A stretch of DNA of 64,000 nt from Pyxicephalus adspersus. Lineage: Eukaryota > Chordata > Amphibia > Anura > Pyxicephalidae. The stretch covers positions 46,599,103 through 46,663,102 of the forward strand of contig NC_092868.1 in NCBI RefSeq assembly GCF_032062135.1. Direction: 5' to 3'. Positions 11,445 through 22,975 of the stretch are shown here, one piece after another; position 1 is the stretch's first letter, and each line of letters starts with the position of its first letter. A program made the translations under genes and the position numbers. The notes under the pieces were generated by a model. The model had not been told where the DNA came from, did not search any database, and was given only the letters and a program-made list of their open reading frames with translations.

Positions 11445-11826
11445 CAGGGGTCGGCAAACTCCGGCCTTTAGGCCAGATATGGCCTAGCTGGTAGTTCGTT
11501 CCAGCCAAACACCCCCTGGCCGATCCAGCCTAATGTCGGCCAGCAACCCGAGGCTCTGGAGCCGCAGGTTGTCGGCCGGATCGGCCAGGGGGCGTTAGGA
11601 ACTACTGGAGCCTCCGGAGTTCTGGTGCTGCCTCCTTGCTGTGGCTTTCCTATTTACCGCGGCAGGCCCTATACTTCCGCCCCCGCTCTAAATAGGGAAA
11701 GCTCCCTGAAGGTAAATCCCTTTCCTCCCCAATGCATACAGAGGGGAGGGATTTCAGAGTCCGGCCTACTCTGCTCCTGCCCACCCCTGAAATGGCCTAG
11801 TGGCCATAAAAGTTTGCCAACCCCTG
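11445..11826. mobile_element. hAT-type MITE (CAGGGGTCGGCAAAC family)
   Basis: The ends are CAGGGGTCGGCAAACT and AGTTTGCCAACCCCTG, near-perfect inverted repeats. A perfect 8-bp duplication, ACTTAGTA, flanks it at 11437-11444 and 11827-11834. It is GC-rich and non-coding. A sister copy lies at 42374-42713. Confidence 0.92.
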
Positions 11827-11834
11827 ACTTAGTA

Positions 11835-14098
11835 GAACCAGCCGTATGACTCTTATGAGGTTTTTAGGTGTTATTCTAGCTACTACTGTGGAGAGGCTTT
11901 CTTTCCAATGGCTGACAATTTAGGGGGCTTTATGTTTCCATTGACCACCCATAAAAAACTAAATGGGGATTTCCTGTGACCTGAGCATTTTTTAGGGGTT
12001 CCTTAGGGGTAAAAGAAGGTTCAGAAAGGCTTTTCTATGCTGACCTCATGAAAAGTATATGTATGTTGGTAAGACATTATTGTGTTGATGATATTATTGA
12101 TATTCTATGAAATTATATCCAGTGGAAGGTTTCAGTACCAGGCAGTGTTGTAAACCCAGAAAGCAGGAAAAGGTGTTGCCAGGTGATATTTGACAAGTTA
12201 CAGGTTTGTGATTTAGCAATGACATGAAACCACTTCTCGTCCTCCTGTTGTACATTAAGGCGCAGCCTATATGAAAGGACCAGCTCTGCTCCGAATTTCG
12301 AATCAGTGCAACATTGTTGTTACACCATTATAGGAAGCTGCACTAGGTGGATTTCAGTGGCAGGATGAATGGGTATTTGAAGGGGATGAAAACTGCAGAT
12401 GTACTTATAATTAAATTGTATTAAACTCTCATTGCAAAAACAATTCCTCTGCTTTAGCTCCATATCACTTAAATTGTAAGGTTACTTTTAAGAATTTTGC
12501 CTAAAAGTTTTCTGTTCAGTTGTTCAGTTTCTGATTCCTCCATCACTCATTTTTAGGGAGTACTCAGTGGTTACATCATTGAACAATCAGTTGTACTGCG
12601 CTGGCTCGGGACATTACCTAAAATGTAGCAGGAGGAGAAGGGGAATGGATTGAAATGGAGAATGTCTTCATGTCTGCTCATAGAGTATCAGGACACTGAC
12701 CTGTAGAGTGTGCACATCAGGGTGTCTATGTTGGGGCTCCAGGAAGACCTTGTAGCCACCCTATAGCTGTAAATGCAATATTTTGAACTTCCAAACAATT
12801 ATATTGTTGGAGAGAGGAACATTAGAGAAAAATGGGGCAGCCACAATTGAAATATAATAGGATGCTGAATGAATTTATATATTACCTATTTATATTATTT
12901 TTACATTCTAACCATTACCCACTTTAGACAAAGTAAAACAATTTCAATTTTTTGGACATACACTTTAAGACTTATTCATGGCCTCCCACTATCCCTCCTC
13001 CAACCTTCAACACGGATCTCTGCTATTAAAAATAAATCAATCGTCTAAATGCCATTTTTACTCATGGTCATGTTTTTTTTTAAAGGAGACGGTTTTCTTC
13101 TTTGGGTGTCCATCACTACTTGCATGACATTGACACTTCCTATGCAGGGAGTCTGCAGGAAGGGAACTGTAGGGGCGGCCAACCTAGGCACATCTAAAGT
13201 AATGGATTAGCAGTCCTCTGTACCCAAAAACAATGCTGGCAAGAAATCCAAACAGTGGACTTCAGTAAGTAAAATGTTACTGGCAAGGTAAGAAAAAGGT
13301 TAGAAGGGATGGCAGAGAGTACTGGGATCTTCGCTGCATTGTGCAGAGCAAGGAAATGATTGTAGTGAATGAGCCCCCCATCTGTCCACATACAGATTGT
13401 TCCATCACTGACTACAGCAAAATTTTCCAGGGACATCAGCAGTAGTGTCAGCTTTGATAAAAGAATTTTCCTGAGCACGCAGCATGAAAACACAACGACC
13501 TAGCAATCCAGCTTGTAGTTCTATATAGCTGTCTCTTCATGTCAGTAGGAGGTGAGAACCTCTGCTGTCTACCACTTCGGACTTCATCCTTCCAGTGGAT
13601 TTTTCCATTCTATGTCTATTAGAAGGAATGTAGACAAAGTTCAGACAGGGCTGACATACTGGAAAAACAAGGATGATTGATATACATACACATACATATT
13701 CATAGGTTCATCCTCCCTGTAATCTGCAGTGCTGAATGGCGTATTCAATGCAAAGTCTATTGGTGTCACAAAGCACAAAAGATCAATCAAAATTTAGGCA
13801 CATTAGAAGGCTTTTATATCTAAATATCTATACCTTCAGAAAATAGAAGTCTCATCATAAAAATTTTTTTTAGTGATTGAATGTGTGCATTTACTAGATC
13901 ATTTCCACTGTGATAACCGGGTCTCTTGAAGAGAACCATATACTAAAATAATAGGTAAAAGAACAGGAAATTGAGTATTTTAAATATTTCTTATTTAATT
14001 TCAATGTGCCGTTGACCTTGCTAAAACATTTACCTACTCCACATTCTTCATTCTCTTCTAGCCAAGGCATAGCAGTCTCTTTTTTGGGAGTGCTTAAC
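11835..14098. other. Gene-free stretch
   Basis: I find no gene or clear repeat boundary here. Text resembling the CAGTGTTTCTCAACC MITE (GACCTGAGCATTTTTTAGGG) occurs near 11970-12030. The frame at 13194-13493 on the minus strand has no recognisable domain. Confidence 0.4.
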
Positions 14099-14287
14099 GC
14101 ACTGTTTGTCAACCAGGATTCCACCAGGAGATTGCTAGGGGTTCCTTGAGCTATGAGCAGTTTGAGCCCCTTAGGTCACTTACCATTGACATGAAATATC
14201 TACCAGGGTAACTGTTAAATTTCTTCCTTCTGGACAACAATACAGGAGCCATTCAACCCATTGATCACCAGGGCAATGTACCATGAA
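14099..14287. mobile_element. hAT MITE (CAGTGTTTCTCAACC family), left part
   Basis: It begins CACTGTTTGTCAACCAGG and continues with the family's internal words (GCTAGGGGTTCCTTGAGC). It is broken at 14287 by the 0.4-kb repeat and resumes at about 14653. Confidence 0.75.
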
Positions 14288-14665
14288 TATGAATATTAAG
14301 TAGTTGGGGTTCTGCTTATTACAGAGACCTACACTTCAGATCACAATGGGATGGTGTTATGTCACAGATACAAAATGTTACAATTTATAGGAATATGGTC
14401 ACATTTATTTTGAGGTGGTCAAAGAGATAACGCAAAAGGAAAAAGTGCAATACTGAACTATATATACTATACTATAGAAGAAACTAAGCTGCAAAAATAG
14501 GTTGCAATTCCAAGGAGTTCCATCTGTTCTGGTGTTACACCTTGGCTAATGATTACAGACATGTTGATTATATCTACAGATTAGGTGTGGAGGTATGTTT
14601 TATATTCCACAAGAAATAGGACAATGGTCAGTGCTTGACCTTTGCTATGCAATGTACTATGAACT
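14288..14665. repeat. Duplicated 0.4-kb repeat, copy B, inserted in a hAT MITE
   Basis: Near-colinear with 10528-10950. The MITE sequence GCAATGTACCATGAA just before it is repeated as GCAATGTACTATGAA just after it. This looks like a target-site duplication of about 14-15 bp, which would suit a LINE-mobilised element. Confidence 0.75.
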
Positions 14666-14941
14666 GGACACATTATAAATATTGGCAGGGGTTCTCTAAG
14701 ACCTAAAGGTTATTTAAAGGGCTCCCACAATTGAAAAAAAGACTTTGCCAAAGTTCCAGGAAATAGGGAATACTAAGCATGGTACAGACAGCTTTAAATC
14801 TTCCCAATGGCCAGCAATGCAGGAGCCATTCATTTTACTGACTTCTATTGTGAGCTGTGGATATAGTAATTATAGCAGGGGTTCCCTGAGGACCTGAAAG
14901 TTATTTCTAGAGTTCCATGGGAAAAATATTGAGAAACACTG
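14653..14941. mobile_element. hAT MITE right part plus a second adjacent MITE copy
   Basis: After the insertion the MITE continues (GGCAGGGGTTCTCTAAGACC). A second partial copy then follows, with GTGAGCTGTGGATATAGTAA and GCAGGGGTTCCCTGAGGACC, ending ATTGAGAAACACTG at 14941. Confidence 0.7.
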
Positions 14942-15945
14942 CCTTAGATAAACATACAATCCTGAAATAAGAATGTTTAGTTGAATGAAGGACGATTTCA
15001 TTTGGGAATACTCTTATGGAGTTATACGCACTCATTGGAGCACTTACTGGTTCATCTGGTGCTTTTGTGATTCATTCTACATTGCAAGAATTTTGGTGGT
15101 AGAAGGAGTAAAACTAATATTTAGCTTTTTAAGAACCCAGCCCAATTCCTGTGCAGGTATTACTTGCTTATCAGACCATTTGTGTCTCAAAAATTCCTTG
15201 GCAGTGTAGTGAATGTGTCAAAATCTTTAGTTTCTGTCCACATTTTCCTTCTGCCTTTGGGCGCATTTGGAGTCCAGCGGGCTATTTTTGAATGTCGTTT
15301 TCCAGTAATTGATGCTGATAACTGAAAACTTTCACTGGCATAAGGCAAACAATGTTTTCATTCTGCTTAATTGAACTGATGGTCAGATAAAGAGCGGTGT
15401 CAAGAAATTTGCAATTAAAAACTTTAACGCTGCATTAATTCTTTGCTTCGCACCCTTCATCTAAATTTTAATGGCTTTGTATGATTAGCACGTCCAAGCA
15501 TTTCCACACTATAAATAGGTAACTGGTGAAGTCCTTTGTGCCATGTGTGAGATCACTTAGCAAGCTGATCTGATTTTACTTGACGTTTCACTCATTTTAT
15601 TAGCAGGCCAAATGAAATGCCACATGCAGTAATGTCACAATGCTCACCACCAGTAAATGGTCTCGTGTCTGCAACTGCTTGGACAAAAGACTAAACGTTT
15701 CTGAAGATCTGCTGGAACGGTTCAATTTCAAGAGTAGAAGAAAGAAGAAAATAAGATTTTTGGGACTTTATTCCACAGTAAAGCCGGATGTTTACAATGA
15801 GACTGCACACTGAACATTTTATAAAGACAATCCACCCAAATAGTATATTTCAGATTAAGGTACAAGCTGGCGTTAAAGCAACCCCACTAGTAACCCACAA
15901 AATACCAAATGGAAGGTTCCTGCAGTAGAAGATGTATTATATACT
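14942..15945. other. Unique non-coding stretch, possible conserved element at 15240-15720
   Basis: There are no repeat ends and no gene. The section 15240-15720 lacks every repeat family I can identify here and is rich in homeodomain-like words (TAATTGA, TTAATT). I only infer that it may be regulatory. Confidence 0.3.
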
Positions 15946-16335
15946 CAGAGGTGTAGTGGGGCGGGCACAGGTGGGAACACCGTGCCCTCATTTTTTTCGG
16001 GAATGGGCACGCGTGCCCACTCTTATTTTGCAAAGAATTCTTTGGTGGTCCGCGGCTCTGGCCATGTCTCCCGGGGACATTGCAGGCTTAGGGCGGTGGG
16101 TGGGTTGTCTTTTAGAATACAACCCCCCCACTCTACTATTGCAGGCTCAGACCAGCGATGGGTGAGTGGGCAGGTTCTCGTAACATGACGTCACTCTGGG
16201 GGATGTTTCTTCCCCTTTGAGTGACACATAGACAGGGGTGTAGTGGGGCGGGCACGTTACATAACAATGATGCGCATGCACGCTCGCCATGGATAGTACT
16301 GTGCCCCCTCTTCTTTTTTTACGACTACACCCCTG
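15946..16335. mobile_element. Composite hAT-type MITE (CAGGGGTGTAGTGG ends)
   Basis: The outer ends are CAGAGGTGTAGTGGGGCGGG and GACTACACCCCTG. A weak 8-bp duplication (TATATACT / ATTATACT) flanks them. A second internal terminus, CAGGGGTGTAGTGGGGCGGG, lies at 16234-16253. A reversed relative with the same internal terminus is at 44123-44543. It is non-coding. Confidence 0.75.
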
Positions 16336-16689
16336 ATTATACTCACCTCTCCTGATGTGTATCTTGGACCTTTGTTTTCTTAAAACTCTGCAGCTTCCAT
16401 CAGACTCTTTGGTATCACCAAATGTGACCCCGCTGCAGATTCTAGGTTCATCCCTGGACCCCCTCTATCACTGCACATTTTTGTAGGGAAATAGAGTTAA
16501 AAGATGAAACCAGGGAGTATAGCGAGAGACATGACCATCCAACACTACTAGACGCTAACGTGCTTGTTTTGTATGGAAGCCGTGAGCTATATTGGGCTTC
16601 TCGCTACTGAAGCCCCCAACATAAACAAGTCATTAGGGTTTGGTGGTAATAATTACAGTAAAGGGACATTTTTTTAGCACTATGTCAAT

Positions 16690-17260
16690 CCCAGAGAGTT
16701 GAAAGGAGCATCCATCACCATCAAGAGGAGTTCAAGGAGCATTGTACACTTTGAAACAATCAACACATCATATTTTCACTTTATCCATTGATTTTCTCCA
16801 AAATGGCAAATTTGTACCCAAATTTTGTGATTTTTACATGAAATTACAAAGAAATTAATTCATCTGGTTCAACAGAGGAGCCTTATAAATGGGGTCTGAA
16901 CCTTCATGACCACCAAGAGGAGTTTGAAGACCACTTTACCCTTTTAAAGCATAGTACCATATTTTCACTTTCTTCTTTGAATTTCTACAACATGGCAAAA
17001 TTTTACCAAAATTTTCCGATTTTTACAGAATATTTCCAAGAAATAAAACACTCTGGTTGAATTTATCCCTACTGTGAAGTGTCAAGAAATAAAGAACAAA
17101 GGGGAGCCTTATATATGGGGTCTGAACATCCATAACCACCAGGAGGAGTCCAAAGACCATAGTACCATTTGTAACCATCATTTCACCTTCTCTATTGACT
17201 TTCTCCAAAATGGCAAAATTTTACTAGAATTCTGTAAAAAACATTTGTAAAAATGAAACC
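16690..17260. repeat. Three imperfect tandem repeats of about 0.2 kb
   Basis: The words ACCACCAAGAGGAGTT, TATTTTCACTTT and CTCCAAAATGGCAAA recur in the same order three times, starting near 16715, 16908 and 17133. Spacings are about 190 and 225 bp. I see no open frame across them and no known family. Confidence 0.7.
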
Positions 17261-17324
17261 CCTCAGTTTTGTACATCCATACTCAGAATTCTACAGAAAA
17301 ATGAAATGGAAGGAACCCGCAGAG

Positions 17325-17515
17325 AGAGGGTCGGAGCTCAGTGAAGCTGGGTGATCCAGCAAACCTGGAGTTGTTTTTTTTTCAAAGTCATTCGCTACTT
17401 TTTAGCAAATGTTTTCAATCCTGGTCCAGATCAATTCCAAGTTTGCTTGATCACCCAGCTTCACCAATAAAAGTGTATTCTCTCCAGCCTTGAAGAACTT
17501 TAATAAATCAGGTCA
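17325..17515. mobile_element. Foldback MITE (about 190-bp palindrome)
   Basis: One arm reads AGTGAAGCTGGGTGATCCAG then CAAACCTGGA. The other reads TCCAAGTTTGCTTGATCACC then CAGCTTCACC. They are joined by a short AT-rich loop, and the right end has TTTAATAAATCAGG. Nearly the whole element is inverted repeat, so a transcript would form one long hairpin. Other copies are at 27368-27543, 46806-46988 and 50198-50385. Confidence 0.85.
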
Positions 17516-19655
17516 TATGTTTTTAAGTGTTCCTGAGGCCACCTACATCCCGTGTCTTCCAGCCATACAAGGTGTATAGAGGTAAAGCTCCCTAAAATCA
17601 TCAGAGGGACTTGAAATAATTACGCTGAACTGCACAGGACTTGAGTCATAAACCTAACACAACTAGACATGCATCCCCAGGGGTCTAATTCATGCATTTT
17701 CACCCAAGATTATTCCAACTTTTACCTGCAATTCACACATTTGAAAAAATGCACAACACACATGAACTATAAGTAAACGTTGATTCTCACATTTTCTAAA
17801 TAAATCCAATGTCAAAAATGTATATATTTTAGGTAAAACTTGGGTGAATTATGGAAGAAAAATGTAAAAATAGGCCCCTCATTAGTTCAATGAAATTTGA
17901 AATCAAAATCACATGGCTAAAACACAAAAACAAATCTATTTCTGAATTGCATCCATAGTAAATCATTTTATGTCTTGGAATTAGTTACCGTTTTACACTC
18001 ATTTTCACTCTTCTGTCAGCTTTCCCACGGTTACACCACTATAAAACAGAACTTCACACCATTGAAAATATAAAAAGATCTGATAGATGGGGTGATACTT
18101 TTATATCAACAACTTGGCATTTTATTATCCTCACAAGACTTTTCGTGCAGCTAATCACAACCCCCAGCACCTCATGTCACAGATGCCGTGATAGAGTCTC
18201 TTTAACGTATACTAGCCCGGTACCACTGCAACCCCCCATGTAACAATGACCATTATTCATATTTTAAACATGAAAATGGAGTAAGGTATGTAGCATGCAC
18301 AAGCTTATAGCGCTGCAAAACAGGTAATTTTACTGTATGATGTTCAAGATATATTTGCTGAACATATGTGCATCACTAGTTTCATAAAATTCTTCCTGTT
18401 TTTAGTTTGGTGTGGTGGTGACAGGGTCTCTTTCATGTAAATTCACATGTACATAGATGGCTGAAAGAGACATGAGCAGATCAGCAGCACTGAATGTATT
18501 AAAGGCAACCCCCATGGGGACCTGTAATTTATTCATTTGGGTTAAATTCTTTGTTAAGCTGTTACTGCATGAAATAGTAGTTTGTCCTGTGCCGCGCTTC
18601 TGTAGAAACAGGGCTATTCCCTTCATTTATCTTCATAACCCATACACAGATTGGGATATTTCCTTTTACCAATCCCCGGCTCCCTTAATGGTCTGCCCGT
18701 CTTGTTCATCTCACTATTGCATTCTGGGAAACTTCGTTACCTTCTGCATCTCCAACGTCTAGAAGCCAATCAATCACATTGGAGCGGATAGGGCTAGGCC
18801 GGTATCACACATCACCAAGGTTAATGACAGCTGGCTTTTTATAGCATATTTCATGTCCCGCTTTAATGATCTGCCACAAGAATATAATTTCCCTGTTGGT
18901 ACGGCTGGTTATTTACTAGGTGGAAATGCTGGGACTGAACTGTCAAAGCTTTTTTCCAATATTTAGTGGTACCCATTTTGTGTGCTGTGTTTCCATTAAT
19001 TATTCCATTTAAGGGGCTTTCCTCTGCCTACCTTCCTCACCAAAGGAGGTTGTATGATGATTGAGAGCGTATTATAATCATTTATGGGATTGCTTGGGGC
19101 TACGTGAGCTTCAGACTCTGCAGCCATGATTGGGTAGTACTCCTAGAGATACCGTCTCAATGCTGGGTGCACAAGATTATCAGTTGTCCAAACTTTGGAT
19201 ACAGGAGGTAGGGGCTAAGACCCCCTTACTGCTGTGTCAGTTTGGAATGATTTCTATATTATGGCCTCATAACACCTCACTATTGGTCATTGAGGTGGTC
19301 TACCATTGATGGACCAATAATGCTTTACCTGATTTTCTGTGGCTTAGCAGCCTGAATTTGCCTTTGTTGAGATTGCAGTCCTTTCAGTCGAATGTAGGCA
19401 AGAATTTGGATTTGGAAAAAATAGAACTGATCTGAAGTTTATTTTGCCAAACAAGGTCCCTCATTTAAGGTTTCATACCTAGCTCCAGGATATCACACCC
19501 CGAAGAGGGAATTTAACCCTGAAATATGTTGGATAATATATAAATGCTCAGAAAGTACTGAAGATGGAGGCAGACAGGTAACTAGCATGACTCATTTTCC
19601 CACAATACTTCCTAGTTGTCTAACAGGGAACTATAATGGTTTAGGGTTCTAGGTC
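17516..19655. other. Unique non-coding stretch, possible conserved element at 18400-19030
   Basis: I see no gene. 18400-19030 is free of recognisable repeats. It includes open frames on both strands (for example 18457-18762), but neither has a domain or splice context. It could be a conserved non-coding element. Confidence 0.3.
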
Positions 19656-19658
19656 AGT

Positions 19659-19660
<2 letters not shown>

Positions 19661-19689
<29 letters not shown>

Positions 19690-19690
19690 T
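19661..19690. repeat. TG/TA dinucleotide microsatellite
   Basis: A compound run of (TG)n followed by (TA)n. Confidence 0.9.
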
Positions 19691-19991
19691 GAGAGAGAGA
19701 AAGAATCTTTTACATTTAAAACTGTTTAGGATTTGCCATAGAGAAAGCACAGCAGGAACTGTTTTCTTTCAGTCTATCTGTCTTTCATTTTGTTTTCTGT
19801 ATGAGACTTTTCAGAAAGAGAAAGGAAACTTTGCTGCCCTGAACCCTTTTCTTTATAACTGTAAATTTCCACCTATGCTAATGAGCTCCAAAACACCAGA
19901 CTTCTATCATTAATATGGATAGGAACAGACAGTTAAGCATGTGAAAGGAAGGCTAGGGCTCCACCTGCTGGCTGGATACATAAACGCATAA

Positions 19992-20696
19992 TTACATAGT
20001 AAGTCAGGTTGAAAAAAGTCCATCAAGTTCAACCCCTAGGGAAGTAAACATATCCCAGATATAAAACCCTATAAGACATAGTTGGTCCAGAGGAAGCCAA
20101 AAAAAACCCTGGTACAATTTGCTCCAACAGGGGAAAAAAATCCTTCCTGATTTCTTGAGGCAATCAGATGTTCCCTGGATCCGCAGTCTCAGTTATCTTT
20201 ACTTTAAGGCCTTAATCACCAGTTATATTCTGTGCTTCTAAAAATCATCCATTTTTTTCCTAAAAAACAATTTATGGAACTTGCCGAAACTACTTCCTGA
20301 GGGAGCCGATTCCACATTTTTACAGACCTTACAGTGAAGAATCCCTTCCTTATCCGGAGCTTAAACTTCTTTTCCTCCAGACACAAAGAGTGCCCTCTTG
20401 TCCTTTGTAATGATCTCAAAGTGAATAATTGGGAAGAGAGTTCTCTATATGGACCATTTATATATTTATACAGGGTGATCATATCCCTCCTTATACGTCT
20501 CTTCTCAAGGGAGAATAGATTCAGTTCAGATAATCTCTTCTCATAGCTGAGCTCCTCCATTCCTTTTATTAGTTTAGTTGCCCTTCTCTGCACCCTCTCC
20601 TATTCCACAATGTCCTTTTTGTGAACTGGTGACCAAAACTGGACTGCATATTCCAGATGTGGTCTGACCAATGCTTTGTACAGGGGCAGGGGCCTG
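19992..20696 (-). mobile_element. CR1-clade LINE 3' fragment
   Basis: The minus strand encodes the CR1 C-terminus: MQRRATKLIKGMEELSYEKR, LFSLEKRRIRRDMITLYKYI and MWNRLPQEVVSAS. It is followed by a 3' UTR that ends at the complement of ACATAGTAAGTCAGGTTG. It is closely related to the copy at 4439-6141 but on the opposite strand, with a frameshift near its end. Confidence 0.9.
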
Positions 20697-20704
20697 GAAT
20701 GTAA

Positions 20705-21179
20705 AATAGTAATATGCAACATTGTATTTTTACTTAGTACCTAAACTCAGAAATGTCACTTTACATAAAAGGGTAGACAACACTTTTATGTAAAGTAAAA
20801 ATTCTGTTGTTTGTTTTTTTTTAAGTGCAACACCCTTTATTTAAAAAACAAAAAAGGTGCAGCTTTTAATTCTAATTCTAATTCTCGATCGCCTAGAATG
20901 AATGGGAGCGCAGAGCCTCCTGGGTGCTCCTTCTGCACATGACCGAGCAAAAAGAAGAATTTGCTGATCTCATGCAAGTTTTTTTCCCATCCTACATCAC
21001 CCAATCTCGCGCCTGGGTTGGTGACGTATGTTGAAGAACCCAGAAGAAGGGGAAAAGATGGTGGCGCCCAGAGCGCCGGTTACGGGACCAGATGCAAGAC
21101 ACCCACGGATGGATCGGACTGCCCTGCGGGGGTTTTTTTTTTGCAGTTTTTAGTTTAGTTCCTCTTTAAGAAAAAAGCA
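20705..21179 (-). repeat. TTAAAG-type MITE running into the assembly gap
   Basis: This segment shares ACTTTACATAAAAGGGTAGA, GAGCGCAGAGCCTCCTGGG and a terminal TAGTTTAGTTCCTCTTTAAG with the repeat at 37154-37480 (inverted relative to it). The gap begins right after it. Confidence 0.65.
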
Positions 21180-21915
21180 NNNNNNNNNNNNNNNNNNNNN
21201 NNNNNNNNNNNNNNNNNNNNNNNNNNNNNNNNNNNNNNNNNNNNNNNNNNNNNNNNNNNNNNNNNNNNNNNNNNNNNNNNNNNNNNNNNNNNNNNNNNNN
21301 NNNNNNNNNNNNNNNNNNNNNNNNNNNNNNNNNNNNNNNNNNNNNNNNNNNNNNNNNNNNNNNNNNNNNNNNNNNNNNNNNNNNNNNNNNNNNNNNNNNN
21401 NNNNNNNNNNNNNNNNNNNNNNNNNNNNNNNNNNNNNNNNNNNNNNNNNNNNNNNNNNNNNNNNNNNNNNNNNNNNNNNNNNNNNNNNNNNNNNNNNNNN
21501 NNNNNNNNNNNNNNNNNNNNNNNNNNNNNNNNNNNNNNNNNNNNNNNNNNNNNNNNNNNNNNNNNNNNNNNNNNNNNNNNNNNNNNNNNNNNNNNNNNNN
21601 NNNNNNNNNNNNNNNNNNNNNNNNNNNNNNNNNNNNNNNNNNNNNNNNNNNNNNNNNNNNNNNNNNNNNNNNNNNNNNNNNNNNNNNNNNNNNNNNNNNN
21701 NNNNNNNNNNNNNNNNNNNNNNNNNNNNNNNNNNNNNNNNNNNNNNNNNNNNNNNNNNNNNNNNNNNNNNNNNNNNNNNNNNNNNNNNNNNNNNNNNNNN
21801 NNNNNNNNNNNNNNNNNNNNNNNNNNNNNNNNNNNNNNNNNNNNNNNNNNNNNNNNNNNNNNNNNNNNNNNNNNNNNNNNNNNNNNNNNNNNNNNNNNNN
21901 NNNNNNNNNNNNNNN
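21180..21915. other. Assembly gap (736 N)
   Basis: All bases are N. It lies about 1.06 kb upstream of the LRRC38 start codon and may hide part of the promoter or a 5' exon. Open frames spanning it are artefacts. Confidence 1.
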
Positions 21916-21964
21916 ATCAGAAGTGGACATGAATGGCTGTAGTCTTCTTCATGGGTAAATAAGG

Positions 21965-22050
21965 CATCCCCCTGAAAATAAGCCCTAGAGCATATTTTGG
22001 CCTTCAAAAAAAAATAAGACAGTGTCTTATCATCGGGGAAACAGGGTATA
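21965..22050. repeat. Short interspersed repeat (AATAAGCCCT / AATAAGACAG)
   Basis: CCCTGAAAATAAGCCCTAGA and AAAATAAGACAGTGTCTTAT followed by CGGGGAAACAGGGTA resemble the termini of a widespread vertebrate MITE. This is only a fragment beside the gap. Confidence 0.45.
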
Positions 22051-22975
22051 TATATATTTATCAGCAGTGACTATAAAATATGTTCAAAAATACACTGCAT
22101 CATCTGCAAAATAGATATGACTTTTCAATCACTAGACTGAATACATAAAATATTGCAGTTTATATCTAAGTTATAGTTCCTGCATTTATTTCCTTTTTCA
22201 GGCTTTTTTTACCTGGTATTTGCACCTGGTAATTCTGTCCCAGTATGATAGTGCTCACCTACTCTACATTACCTGTGGAGGAACAGTGTTGTCACCTTTG
22301 CTGCTTTCTCCTAATTTAAAGTATAGAACCCCTCTCCCTATACCCATACCATAAGGGGTGTTGTTCTCTTGTCCACAGAGGAGAATTGGGCTGATAGCAC
22401 TGCCTAAAATTTTAGTGGAGAAGAGGCACAAGACATTACAAGCTCATTGGATTTCTGGCAACAGGTATTTTCTTGCAACATTTATAAAGAGACAAACACA
22501 GAAAATGTGCAGGTATTGCAGTGATGTACTGAATATATATTTTTGATCAGACTTTAGGGACCCTGGTACACACATGCCCCCACACTGTATGATGGAAATG
22601 GTGCTGTGTTCTTTTGCTTGACTATGCTGTGAATTTTTATCATCTACAGGTGCTCAGGTTGGACAAGGTTGTGCCTTCAGTATACCAGAGATGGTAATAT
22701 AATTGGTTTTTCCTTTTTTTTTTTACTTCCAGAAGCTAAAACGTGCCAGGAGAAGGCAGACTCAGTGAGCAGCGAAGCCCTTACTGACAATACTGGAGCT
22801 ATTTTATTCCAAGCAAAGAACATTCCCTGTTTGTTTCCCCCTCCCCCAAGTCTGCTGCTATCTGATCTGTGATGTTATGTGATCTCTGGGATACATTCAC
22901 ACACAAGTACTGGGCATTGCAGCTGAGCACAATGTCTCTCTCCTAGTACCCCTTCATTGCTTAAAATCCTTTACA

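Noticed and set aside
21150..22007. Long minus-strand open frames of 254-285 residues
   Set aside because: They span the run of N and carry no real sequence.
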